From: Roseovarius indicus
GTDB taxonomy: Bacteria; Pseudomonadota; Alphaproteobacteria; Rhodobacterales; Rhodobacteraceae
Assembly: GCF_008728195.1 (NCBI RefSeq)
Contig: NZ_CP031598.1
Coordinates: 3,658,001 to 3,722,000, forward strand
Direction: 5' to 3'
Length of the DNA stretch: 64,000 nt
This document shows positions 44,773 to 52,767 of this stretch, piece by piece. The notes beneath the pieces were generated by a model, which saw only the letters and a list, made by a program, of their open reading frames with translations, was not told where the DNA came from and searched no databases. The position numbers and the translations under genes were made by a program. Positions within the stretch are counted from its first letter, which is position 1. Each line of letters opens with the position of its first letter.

Positions 44773-46106
44773 TTCGGCACCCCGAAAAGGCTGCTGTCAG
44801 GCTGGACAATAATTGCCACGAATAGCGCGATCAGCATTACCGCCACGAAGAGGTAAAGGAACGGGCCCATCCTGCGGGCGCCGGATTCCGCGTCGACCAG
44901 CCTTGCCGCAAGGACGATGGCGATGGCGCCCAGCCCGGCGATCAGGGCGAAGGCCTGAACCGCCGAGATCTGGAACCCGTCTGTGGCCACGCGCGCCGGC
45001 TCGATCAGGAAATACCGCTCGGAGGTCGCCGCCTCGACGGCGACCGGCGCGACCTCGGCATAGGTGTCGAAGGTGCCGACCTGCATCATGATGCTGAGGA
45101 CGATGACGCCCAGCACGAGGAACGCGCTCCAGGGGGAGATGAAGCTGACATAGCGCGCGATCACGGGCACCAGCAGCGTCAGAAGCAGGGAAAGGACAAG
45201 GATGATTCCGTAGACCATCTGCGTCATGAACGCCTGGATCGCGCCGAAGTTGAAGGTGGCCAGCACGTACCCGATCAGCCACAGGCTGACTGCGCCCAGA
45301 AGGGCCCCGGTCACCCCGCCGCGCCCGCCCGACAAAGCCACGCCGCCCAGCACCAGCGCGGTAATCGCCGTCAGCGTCATGTTCTGGCCTTGGGTCGGGT
45401 CGCCGGAAGAGATCAGCGCGGTGTAACAGATCGCACCCAGCCCGACATAGACGCCGGCGATCAGGTGCGCCCCGATGCGTACGACGTCGGTGCGTATGCC
45501 CGAGGTCCATGCGGCACGCTCGTCATAGCCCATCATCTTGAGGTTGGTGTAGAAGGTCGATGCGGTGAACAGGTACCAGCTCAGCGTGGCGACCACGAGG
45601 ATCACCAGAACCGGCGAAAAGATCGTCGTACCCGCGCCCCACCCCATCATGAATTCAGGCGCAACACCGCCCGGACGCGGCAGGATCACGAGGTTGATGC
45701 CGGTGAGCGCCAGGAACCCGGACAGCGCCACGATGATCGGCTGCACCCGCACCCAGATCACGATCAGCGCAAACAGAAGCTGGTAGAGCATGCCCAGCCC
45801 GATCGCCACGATGAAGGTCGCGATCGGGCTGGCCAGGATACCGGCCGTGCTGAGCTTGACGAGGACAACGTTGATGAAGGCCAGAAGCGGCCCGACGGCC
45901 AGGTCGACCGTGCCGCGCCCGGCCACCGCCAGCACCATCAGCGCATAGGTCGCAAGGATCACCGGCGCCGCCACGATGACGGCGCTGCCGATACCCGATT
46001 CCGTGATCAGGTTCGGCCCGCGGATGACCGCTGTTCCCAGCAGGGCGGCCATCAGCACGATGGGCACCAGCAGGTAGGCGTTTGCGGATGAGGCGCGGGA
46101 TGCCAT
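44769..46106 (-). CDS. Ribose-type ABC transporter permease, C-terminally extended
   Basis: A 445-aa permease of the same family. Its N-terminal core (to about residue 315) has LAVAGRGTVDLAVGPLLAFI, VQPIIVALSGFLALTGINLV and MGYDERAAWTSGIRTDVVRI. About 120 further residues with three more hydrophobic segments and an extracytoplasmic loop (GTFDTYAEVAPVAVEAATSE) follow, again beyond the usual family length. It pairs with the adjacent permease, to which it is coupled by an ATGA overlap, to form the membrane part of the importer. Confidence 0.9.
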   Translation of the reverse strand: MASRASSANAYLLVPIVLMAALLGTAVIRGPNLITESGIGSAVIVAAPVILATYALMVLAVAGRGTVDLAVGPLLAFINVVLVKLSTAGILASPIATFIVAIGLGMLYQLLFALIVIWVRVQPIIVALSGFLALTGINLVILPRPGGVAPEFMMGWGAGTTIFSPVLVILVVATLSWYLFTASTFYTNLKMMGYDERAAWTSGIRTDVVRIGAHLIAGVYVGLGAICYTALISSGDPTQGQNMTLTAITALVLGGVALSGGRGGVTGALLGAVSLWLIGYVLATFNFGAIQAFMTQMVYGIILVLSLLLTLLVPVIARYVSFISPWSAFLVLGVIVLSIMMQVGTFDTYAEVAPVAVEAATSERYFLIEPARVATDGFQISAVQAFALIAGLGAIAIVLAARLVDAESGARRMGPFLYLFVAVMLIALFVAIIVQPDSSLFGVPK

Positions 46107-46138
46107 GCGTGTCGTCGTCTTTCTTCAGGTGAAGCCGG

Positions 46139-47092
46139 TCAGAGATCGATCACGCGGCGGTCGCTCTTGGCTTCGGACGAGCGGCTGCGCGAGCCCCCGT
46201 CAGAGCCGCGGGACGACCAGTCGCGCGAGGATTTGCCCCGGCGTTCGGGGTCGTTCTGCACGATCTTCTTGAGCACCGGCGTGATCACTTCCTTGAACTT
46301 TTCGGGGTCTTCCGAAGTCGGGAAGTGGCCGCCGCCGAAGATGATGCACTCGCTGTTCTTGACCTTCTCGGCGGTACGCTGGGTCATCTCGGGGGTGCAG
46401 GCGAAATCGTATTCCCCGGTCAGGAAGTAGATCGGCACCTTGCCGGAAATCTTGTGCACCTTGTCGCGGTAGTCGCTGTCGACGGAGTAGTAGAACAGGT
46501 CGCCCTTGAAGATGCCGGGGCCCCCTTGAGCGTAATACCACCATGTCTCCCAGCGGTATTCATCCGGGCTGTCGGGTGCCATCAGGCCGAACACGGCCGT
46601 GGCACAGGCCTCGCCGCCGTGAATGGCGGGGTGATGCAGCGGGTCGATCCACCAGCCCGGCGAGTGGTCGCAGCCTTCCAGCGCGATCAGGGCGGAATAT
46701 TCGTTCTCGTAGCGCAGTGCCAGTTCGAGGCAGATGTTGCCGCCCATCGACTGGCCCATGATCACCGGCTTGTGCAGTTCCAGCGCGCGGCAGAATTCGA
46801 GGATGAACTCGGAATAGAAGCTGGTGGTCAGCTTGTACTCGTCCTCCATCAGTTGGAAGCCTTCCGGCGGAATCGACTTGCCGTGCCATGGCAGGTCGAA
46901 CGCGATCATCCGGAAGTTCGAATTCATGTCCGGGTCGCTGAGCTGATGGCGGTATTCGCGCCCGTCGGCACCGGCGGTGTGCAGGCAGACCATCGGAATG
47001 CCCTCGCCCGCTTCTTCGTAATAGGTCCGGTACGTCTTGCCCTGGCAGGTGATATAGACGTAGCGGCCGACGATCGGATCATGCTTGTTCAT
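46139..47092 (-). CDS. Alpha/beta hydrolase
   Basis: A 317-aa cytoplasmic hydrolase with nucleophile Ser115 in MGQSMGGNICLE, oxyanion region VCLHTAGADGREYRHQL, Asp in LTGEYDFACTPEM and catalytic His in GGGHFPTSEDPEKF. The last 40 residues are Arg/Ser-rich (SSRDWSSRGSDGGSRSRSSE) and probably disordered, an unusual tail. No signal peptide. It is encoded within the ABC operon, 12 bp after the SCP2-like gene, so it probably acts on the imported substrate, perhaps an ester or lactone. Confidence 0.9.
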   Translation of the reverse strand: MNKHDPIVGRYVYITCQGKTYRTYYEEAGEGIPMVCLHTAGADGREYRHQLSDPDMNSNFRMIAFDLPWHGKSIPPEGFQLMEDEYKLTTSFYSEFILEFCRALELHKPVIMGQSMGGNICLELALRYENEYSALIALEGCDHSPGWWIDPLHHPAIHGGEACATAVFGLMAPDSPDEYRWETWWYYAQGGPGIFKGDLFYYSVDSDYRDKVHKISGKVPIYFLTGEYDFACTPEMTQRTAEKVKNSECIIFGGGHFPTSEDPEKFKEVITPVLKKIVQNDPERRGKSSRDWSSRGSDGGSRSRSSEAKSDRRVIDL

Positions 47093-47104
47093 GGCTCGCT
47101 CTCC

Positions 47105-47509
47105 TTAAACTTCGCGCATCAGCGCCAGCATCCAGGTCAGCGCCCGCAGGTTCTGCCAAAAGGTCAGCTGGTTGCCTTCGATGTGAAGCTGCTTGTGCAG
47201 CGGGTGCGCCATCGCCCAGATGTCGTTGAACATCGGCGGCGGCATTTTCTGGCTGAACTTCGACCAGGCCGACGAAGGCGCGCGCAGCGCGAACTCGTAG
47301 CCCAGGTCGGAGGGTTCGAGCCCTTCGGAAATCTTCTCGACCTTGCCCTTCCGGATTTCCAGTAGGTAGTCGGTGTCGTCCACGCCCAGCACGAAACGGG
47401 CATTGAAGAACCGTCCGATCCGGGGCAGGACACGGTCCTCGTTCACAAGGCGCGCCCAGCGTTCGACCCATTCAAGGTCGAAGGCGTTTCTGCTGCCGAA
47501 TTTGCTCAT
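47105..47509 (-). CDS. SCP2-like lipid/sterol-carrier domain protein
   Basis: A 134-aa protein with the pattern of SCP2-type lipid carriers: strand-rich ARFVLGVDDTDYLLEIRKGK, then GYEFALRAPSSAWSKFSQKM, then LHKQLHIEGNQLTFWQNLRAL (G-x-hydrophobic IEGN motif). The match is by shape and a few residues, so moderate. It is a single-domain protein placed between the ATPase-PEBP gene and the hydrolase gene, suggesting that it carries a hydrophobic intermediate to the hydrolase. The ATG at 47509 is set by GGAGAGT upstream. Confidence 0.65.
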   Translation of the reverse strand: MSKFGSRNAFDLEWVERWARLVNEDRVLPRIGRFFNARFVLGVDDTDYLLEIRKGKVEKISEGLEPSDLGYEFALRAPSSAWSKFSQKMPPPMFNDIWAMAHPLHKQLHIEGNQLTFWQNLRALTWMLALMREV

Positions 47510-47525
47510 TGTACTCTCCTGTCTG

Positions 47526-49688
47526 TCAGGCCGCGGGCAGCGCCGCTTTGGCCGGGCCATAGGTTGCGGTGAAACTTGTCTGGTCGATCGTCACGGGCAG
47601 GATCGCCTGCGCGAAAGCGGGAAGGTCGGCATCGGGCGGCAGGTCGAGCGTCCGCGCCTTGAGCGCGTAGAGCGTGAAGATGTAGCGGTGCGCCCGGTCG
47701 GGCGGCCATGGTCCGCCATAGCCGCGCCCGAAGCCGGGGATGCCGAAGGTGACGAAATCGGGGTTCAGCTCCTGCGAGCCCGAGGGCATGGCCGACGTCA
47801 TCGACGCGCCCTCCTTCAGGCTGCGCGCATCGCCGGGGATGTTGTAGACCAGCCAGTGCGCGAAGCTGCGCGGAAACTCGAACTCCGGCGGCAGGTCGGG
47901 ATCGGTGATCGACAAGGCAAAGCTCTGTGTCCCCTCTGGCACCCCTTCCCATTCCAGCGCGGGCGAGCGCTTGTTGGTTTCGGAAAACCGGTCCGGAATG
48001 ATGCTGCCCTGCGGGATATCGGGGGCCAGCAGCAGGAAACCCGATTGATTCATGGCAATCCTCCTGTTGATCTCGGGGCGCATGCGCACCGGGCGCGCGG
48101 CGGGGCGGCCGGCCTCGTGCCGTGGGCGCCATTCGACGACCTTGCGTTCCTCGTGGTGATCCTCGCCGGGCATCGCCGCATCAAGCTTGCGGCCGAAAGT
48201 GGCGTTCAGGATGACATGGGGGTCGAAGGGCGGCTCGAAGGTCGAGGAGATCACCCCGCCCCGGAACACCAGCACCCGGTTGCAGAGGTCGATGAATTCC
48301 TCAATCTCGGACGACAGGAACACCACCGCGTTGCCCCGCGCCGCAAAGGCCCGCAGGTTGCGATAGAGATCGAGCTTGGCGCCGACGTCGATGCCCCGCG
48401 CCGGATCGTTCAGCACCAGCACGCGCGGCCGCTCGGCAAAGGACCGCGCGATCAGGATCTTCTGCTGGTTGCCGCCCGAAAGCGAGGTGATCAGGTTGCC
48501 CGGGTCGCCCATCTTGGTGGCAAGGTTGCCGGTCTCGTGCTCGAAGATCGGGTCGAGCTTCTGCCGGTTGACGAAATTGAACGGCCCGCCGGCAGAATAT
48601 TCCGGATAGATCGACAGGCACATGTTCTCGTAGATCGACAGGTTCGGGAAGATCCCTTCCTTCTTCCGGTCGCCCGAGACATAGGCGATGCCGTTATGCC
48701 GGGCGCTGTGCAGGTCGAAGATCGGTTCGGCAACCCCGTGATGCACGGTGTGGATCGACCCGCCCAGCGCGGGCTCGATCCCGGCGAGGGACTGCACGAA
48801 ATCCGCCTGCCCCTGCCCGTCGAGACCGGTCACGCCGACCACCTCCCCCGGGTAGAGGTTGAAATCGAAGGCCGCGGTGTCGGGCCAGACCCGCATGTCG
48901 TTGGCGCGCAGCACCGGGCGGTCGGCCTGCTTCTCGACCGGCTTGCTGGTGGAATGCGCGCTTTCGCGTTCCGGTCCGGCGATCAAGTGCAGGATCTGTT
49001 CCTCGGTGATCTCTTCCTTGTTCAGCGTGCCCACCGACACGCCATCGCGCAGCACGGTGGCCCGGTCGGCGATCTGGACAAGCTCGGCGATCCGGTGCGT
49101 CACGATGAAGATGGCGCAGCCCTGCGCCGTAAGCTCGCGCATCTTCCGGAACAGCCGCTGTGTCGCCTCGAAATCGAGCGCCGCCGAGCTTTCGTCGAGG
49201 ATCAGCACGCGCGGGTTGGTCAGCATTCCCCGGGCGATGGTGATCCACTGCTTGATCGACAGCGGCAGCTCGCCAACGATCGTCTCCGGGTCGAGATCGA
49301 AGCCCAGCAGCTCGCGCATGATCTTCTCGGCGCGGGCGTAACGCTCGTCATAGGGCTCCGCGGTCGAGAACAGCCCGTCGGCGCCCAGGAACAGGTTGTC
49401 GATGACCGAACATTCATCGGCAACAAGCACCTCCTGGTAGACGTTCGAGATGCCCAGCGCGCGGGATTCAGAGGGGTTCGTCGCCGATTTGCCGAAGATC
49501 GACACCTGCCCCTGATCGGGCACGAGCACGCCGGAGATCACCTTGGCCAGCGTCGACTTGCCAGAGCCGTTGCCGCCGATGATGGCGTGCACCTCTCCGG
49601 TGAAGGCGCGCAGGCTCACGCGATCAAGCGCCACGGTCGGACCGAAGGTCTTGCGCACGTCGATGATTTCGGCCGCTACGGTCGCCAC
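47526..49688 (-). CDS. Ribose-type ABC ATPase fused in frame to a PEBP (YbhB/YbcL) domain
   Basis: A 720-aa protein. Residues 1-510 are a duplicated sugar ABC ATPase. The first half has Walker A GGNGSGKST (38-46), a degenerate signature LPLSIKQWITIAR and Walker B VLILDESSAAL. The second half has a degenerate Walker A GLDGQGQAD, an intact signature SLSGGNQQKILIARSF and VLVLNDPARGIDVG. Residues 546-720 are a phosphatidylethanolamine-binding-protein domain (AHWLVYNIPGDARS, GYGGPWPPDRAHRY, FTLYAL). The join is a basic linker (RPRHEAGRPAARPVRMRPE). Met546 has its own AGGAGG, so the PEBP part may also be made alone. No stop codon separates them. Confidence 0.88.
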   Translation of the reverse strand: MATVAAEIIDVRKTFGPTVALDRVSLRAFTGEVHAIIGGNGSGKSTLAKVISGVLVPDQGQVSIFGKSATNPSESRALGISNVYQEVLVADECSVIDNLFLGADGLFSTAEPYDERYARAEKIMRELLGFDLDPETIVGELPLSIKQWITIARGMLTNPRVLILDESSAALDFEATQRLFRKMRELTAQGCAIFIVTHRIAELVQIADRATVLRDGVSVGTLNKEEITEEQILHLIAGPERESAHSTSKPVEKQADRPVLRANDMRVWPDTAAFDFNLYPGEVVGVTGLDGQGQADFVQSLAGIEPALGGSIHTVHHGVAEPIFDLHSARHNGIAYVSGDRKKEGIFPNLSIYENMCLSIYPEYSAGGPFNFVNRQKLDPIFEHETGNLATKMGDPGNLITSLSGGNQQKILIARSFAERPRVLVLNDPARGIDVGAKLDLYRNLRAFAARGNAVVFLSSEIEEFIDLCNRVLVFRGGVISSTFEPPFDPHVILNATFGRKLDAAMPGEDHHEERKVVEWRPRHEAGRPAARPVRMRPEINRRIAMNQSGFLLLAPDIPQGSIIPDRFSETNKRSPALEWEGVPEGTQSFALSITDPDLPPEFEFPRSFAHWLVYNIPGDARSLKEGASMTSAMPSGSQELNPDFVTFGIPGFGRGYGGPWPPDRAHRYIFTLYALKARTLDLPPDADLPAFAQAILPVTIDQTSFTATYGPAKAALPAA
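48051..48066 (-). promoter_or_regulatory. Internal ribosome binding site before the PEBP domain
   Basis: On the minus strand AGGAGG is followed by ATTGCC and ATG (48053-48051), in frame within the fusion. The spacing is ideal, so a free 175-residue PEBP protein could be translated from the same message. Confidence 0.65.
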
Positions 49689-49751
49689 GGCTAACTCCCC
49701 CTCGGGTCAGTATTCCACAAGAAACGGGATTTTCGGATAGTTTTGTTTGCA

Positions 49752-49780
49752 GCCCGGCCACCGCATCACGGTGGCCGGGC
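49752..49780 (-). terminator. 12-bp hairpin between binding-protein and ATPase genes
   Basis: A perfect stem, GCCCGGCCACCG and CGGTGGCCGGGC, with loop CATCA lies nine bases after the binding-protein stop and about 64 before the ATPase start. On the minus strand it is followed by TGCAAACAAAA, with no T tract, so it is more likely an mRNA-stabilising or attenuating hairpin that raises binding-protein level than a full terminator. Confidence 0.7.
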
Positions 49781-49789
49781 CTTCAAGCC

Positions 49790-51007
49790 TTACTGGGCGG
49801 CCGAATGCGACGCCGGATCATAGGCTTCCGGGTCGGCGGGACGCAGGAAGAAGTTGTCGAGGAAGTCCTTGCCGGCCCATTCCTCGATGCCCGGGTGGTA
49901 CCAGCCTGCCGACTGCTCGGAGCAATCCTCGGGAATGGCTTCCATCATCTCTTCCTTGGTCATCTTGACGGGCGTCGTCAGGATCGACTGGATCTTCGGA
50001 CCCTGCCCCTGAAGCGTGCGCATCATGATGTTCCAGATCATCTCGAAGTCGTCACCCGGGGGCCAGGCGTGGATCGCCGCCGACACGTAATCCGGGTTGT
50101 TCCGCCAGTAGCAGAGCGCGCCCATTTCCGAGCCGATGGTGATCGGAACCATCGGACGGCCGGATTGCTGCAGGGCCCGCAGTGCGCCGAGTTCGGAGGC
50201 CGATTGGATCAGGATGCCATCCAGCTTGCCGGGGTTGGTGGCCAGCCAGCGCTGAACCTCGGCCTGCGCGACCTGGTCGGTCCACATGCCGGCAATGGGG
50301 CCTTTGACCTCGATATCAGGGTATTCCGCCATCGCCGCCTCGATACCCACGTTCTGGCTATCGGAGGCGGACGCACCGGGGATACCCTCGACGTTCAGCA
50401 CGCGGCCCTCGCCACCGATCTCCTCGGCCATCCACTCGCCCATCATGCGGCCACCCACGACGAAGTTCGCCGACGAGTTCACCGAATACGGGCTGGTCAG
50501 GTAGCCGATGCCCGAGAACACGGCCACGTCGTTGTTATAGGCATACTCGACCGAGGCATTGAGCGCGGTCGGGTTGGAACAGCACACCACGATGGCATCG
50601 ACACCCTGGTCGACGAGCTGGCGGATCTGCTGGATCTGGGTGGCGTCGTTCAGGTTCGACTGGGTGATGATCACCTCGTCGATCATGCCGAGATCTTTCC
50701 ACTTGGGAATGATCTCGTTCTGAAGCCGGTCCATCACGGCCGCGCGCCACGTGTTGCCGGCATAGGACGAGGCATAGCCGATCGTCCAGGGCGGCGGGTT
50801 CTTGGCGACGAAATCGCGATAGGCGCTGTCGCCGATGGGCTGGTTCGGGTCGAGCAGGTCAGGATTGTATAGCTTGTCCTGAATGTCCTGCGGCAACTCG
50901 TCTACGCCGGCCGAGGCGGCCGAAGCGACGGAGACCGCCGCGCATAGCGTAGCGGCGCGCAGCACGGCTGCGGTATTCGAAATTATGGCTTTCCTCCCTG
51001 GGTTCAT
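49790..51007 (-). CDS. Ribose-type ABC transporter substrate-binding protein
   Basis: A 405-aa periplasmic protein with signal peptide (about residues 1-33, ending SVASAASA) and the RbsB/Peripla_BP_4 fold. Diagnostic parts are WTIGYASSYAGNTWRAAVMD, IRQLVDQGVDAIVVCCSNPT and GIEAAMAEYPDIEVKGPIAG. Ligand is unknown: the family binds ribose, xylose, autoinducer-2 and other small polyols. It is the first gene of the minus-strand series, about 100 bp before the ATPase gene with a hairpin between, consistent with the highest expression in the operon. Confidence 0.93.
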   Translation of the reverse strand: MNPGRKAIISNTAAVLRAATLCAAVSVASAASAGVDELPQDIQDKLYNPDLLDPNQPIGDSAYRDFVAKNPPPWTIGYASSYAGNTWRAAVMDRLQNEIIPKWKDLGMIDEVIITQSNLNDATQIQQIRQLVDQGVDAIVVCCSNPTALNASVEYAYNNDVAVFSGIGYLTSPYSVNSSANFVVGGRMMGEWMAEEIGGEGRVLNVEGIPGASASDSQNVGIEAAMAEYPDIEVKGPIAGMWTDQVAQAEVQRWLATNPGKLDGILIQSASELGALRALQQSGRPMVPITIGSEMGALCYWRNNPDYVSAAIHAWPPGDDFEMIWNIMMRTLQGQGPKIQSILTTPVKMTKEEMMEAIPEDCSEQSAGWYHPGIEEWAGKDFLDNFFLRPADPEAYDPASHSAAQ

Positions 51008-51187
51008 AGCCTTTGCGGCTTCTCCTCTGGGGAAAGTGAACCATCATAGTGAAGCCAATAGAAATAAGAATATTACATAGGTGTCATACGGCAGCCCTAT
51101 GGCTGTCATGGGAAGACCCGACCGCCGCGCCACGGCCAAAAGGGCCGGCCGCGAAGCGCCTGCTTAGACAAAAAGTCCGGGATTTCT

Positions 51188-52282
51188 TCAGGATTTCCTG
51201 CGATTGAGCCCCGGCACGGGCCCGTAGTGACGGAGTTCATCCGCGAATGCAAACCCCGGCGCGGGGAAGCTTATCGGGCCGTTGGGGCTGTCCACGGTCA
51301 CACGTTGCAGGTGAGGATGGTCCGCCAGCCCCGCCATGTCATTGACAGAGGCGAAGGCAATCTGGCTGCGAGACAGGATATCAACTGCCTGTTCCGCACT
51401 GAACCGCGCAAAGGCGCGCGCCACGTGCGCATCGGTGTCCTCGCGATTTCGCACGCGTTGCACATTGGTGGCAAATCGCGGGTCGTCGCTCAGGTCCGGT
51501 GCGCCGATGAAATCGCGGCACAGGATCGCCCATTCCCGGTCGCTCTGGATCGAGATCAGGATCGGCGGGCCGCTGCCCGGCTGGAAGGCGCCGTAGGGTG
51601 ATATCGACGGATGGGCCAACCCTGCGCGCCGCGGGCTGTTGCCCCCTTCATGGTTGAGCAGCGGCACTGACAGCCAATCGGCCATCACGCCGAACATCGA
51701 CACGTTGATCTCGGCGCCCTGCCCTGTCCTGCCGCGGCGGATCAGGGCCTCGAGTATGGCGGCATGGGCGGTAGCGCCGCTTGCGATATCCACGATGGAA
51801 ATGCCCACACGCGCCGGTTCGTTCGGCCCGCCGGTGATCGAGCACAGCCCCGATTCCGCCTGGATCAGCAGGTCATAGGCCTTCCGGTCGGCCATCGGGC
51901 CCGTCTCGCCATAGCCGCTGATCGAACAGAGGATGAGCTTCGGATAATCGGCGCGAAGCCGGGAGGGTTCAAAGCCCAGCCGACCCAATGACCCCGGCTT
52001 GAGGTTCTGGACAAGAACATCCGCCCCCGCCAGCAGCCTTTCCAGCCGTGCGCGGTCTTCCGTCTGCGCAAGGTCGAGCGTGAGGGACTCCTTGCCGCGG
52101 TTCAGCCAGACGAAATAGCTCGACTGGCCCTTCACCGCCTCATCGTACCCCCGCGCGAAATCGCCCTCGGGCCGCTCGACCTTGACGACATGCGCCCCAG
52201 CATCCGCCAGGCGGGACGTGGCGAAAGGCGCGGCGACGGCCTGTTCGATGGCGACAACCTCGATTCCCTCGAGCGGCAGCAT
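51188..52282 (-). CDS. CaiB/BaiF-family CoA transferase
   Basis: A 364-aa family III CoA transferase. It has GIEVVAIEQAVAAPFATSRL and DAGAHVVKVERPEGDFARGY at the N-terminus, VLVQNLKPGSLGRLGF, and the catalytic Asp in RKAYDLLIQAESGLCSITGG. Members move CoA between carboxylic acids. The ATG at 52282 is certain from the start of the family domain and shares a base (TGATG) with the stop of a short upstream frame. It lies 180 bp upstream of the binding-protein gene on the same strand and may supply CoA activation for the imported compound; that link is inferred. Confidence 0.92.
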   Translation of the reverse strand: MLPLEGIEVVAIEQAVAAPFATSRLADAGAHVVKVERPEGDFARGYDEAVKGQSSYFVWLNRGKESLTLDLAQTEDRARLERLLAGADVLVQNLKPGSLGRLGFEPSRLRADYPKLILCSISGYGETGPMADRKAYDLLIQAESGLCSITGGPNEPARVGISIVDIASGATAHAAILEALIRRGRTGQGAEINVSMFGVMADWLSVPLLNHEGGNSPRRAGLAHPSISPYGAFQPGSGPPILISIQSDREWAILCRDFIGAPDLSDDPRFATNVQRVRNREDTDAHVARAFARFSAEQAVDILSRSQIAFASVNDMAGLADHPHLQRVTVDSPNGPISFPAPGFAFADELRHYGPVPGLNRRKS

Positions 52283-52491
52283 CAGGCCGGCCCCGGCAGG
52301 CCGGGCACGTGGTCCGACAGGCAAGAGCGGCTCACATTGTCCCAGAACAGCACCACGCGGCCGTGCGGCGCTTCGCGGCACTCAGGCCGGGCCTGCACCC
52401 CCTGCCCGAGCATGGCGTCTCCGATATCTTCATATGTGTCAGCGAGATCTTGCATCGGAACAACTTGCGCAACGGTCGGGAACCCCGGCAT
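52282..52491 (-). CDS. Possible small protein coupled to the CoA transferase
   Basis: A 69-codon frame reading MPGFPTVAQVVPMQDLADTY and ending LSDHVPGLPGPA. It has natural-looking composition and a stop that shares its last base with the CoA transferase start (TGATG), the pattern of translational coupling. No ribosome site or family is evident, so it could be chance. Confidence 0.35.
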   Translation of the reverse strand: MPGFPTVAQVVPMQDLADTYEDIGDAMLGQGVQARPECREAPHGRVVLFWDNVSRSCLSDHVPGLPGPA

Positions 52492-52767
52492 CTAAGAAGA
52501 TCACGCGTCATTCCGGAAATATCCGTTTCGAATGATCGCCATAGTTGAAATGTATGGCCTGCCGGATTGCCGAACACGGGCAATACCACGGCCCGCGCCC
52601 GGAGCCGCATGACCTTGAACCGCCCCGGCGGCGAAGATATGGTCCGCGACATTGGTGACGACTAGGCATCTGGTTCAATCCCGAAACCCCGCTGCACCTT
52701 TCCAGAAACGTCGGCATGCCCTGTGCCGATGTCCCGAGAAACAGCGTTGCCGATCGTCCAGAGCGTC
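52492..52767. other. Region upstream of the iron-siderophore operon
   Basis: No gene is seen. Two hairpin candidates lie here: ATTGCC-N7-GGCAAT (52566-52584), and ACGTCGGCA-N7-TGCCGATGT (52708-52732, one mismatch), the latter 35 bases before the likely ATG at 52768. I see no clear Fur or RirA box. Confidence 0.4.

Noticed and set aside
52492..52767. Fur or RirA box controlling the siderophore operon
   Set aside because: No AT-rich 19-bp Fur-type dyad or iron-rhodo-box-like sequence was convincing in this leader or before the TonB receptor.
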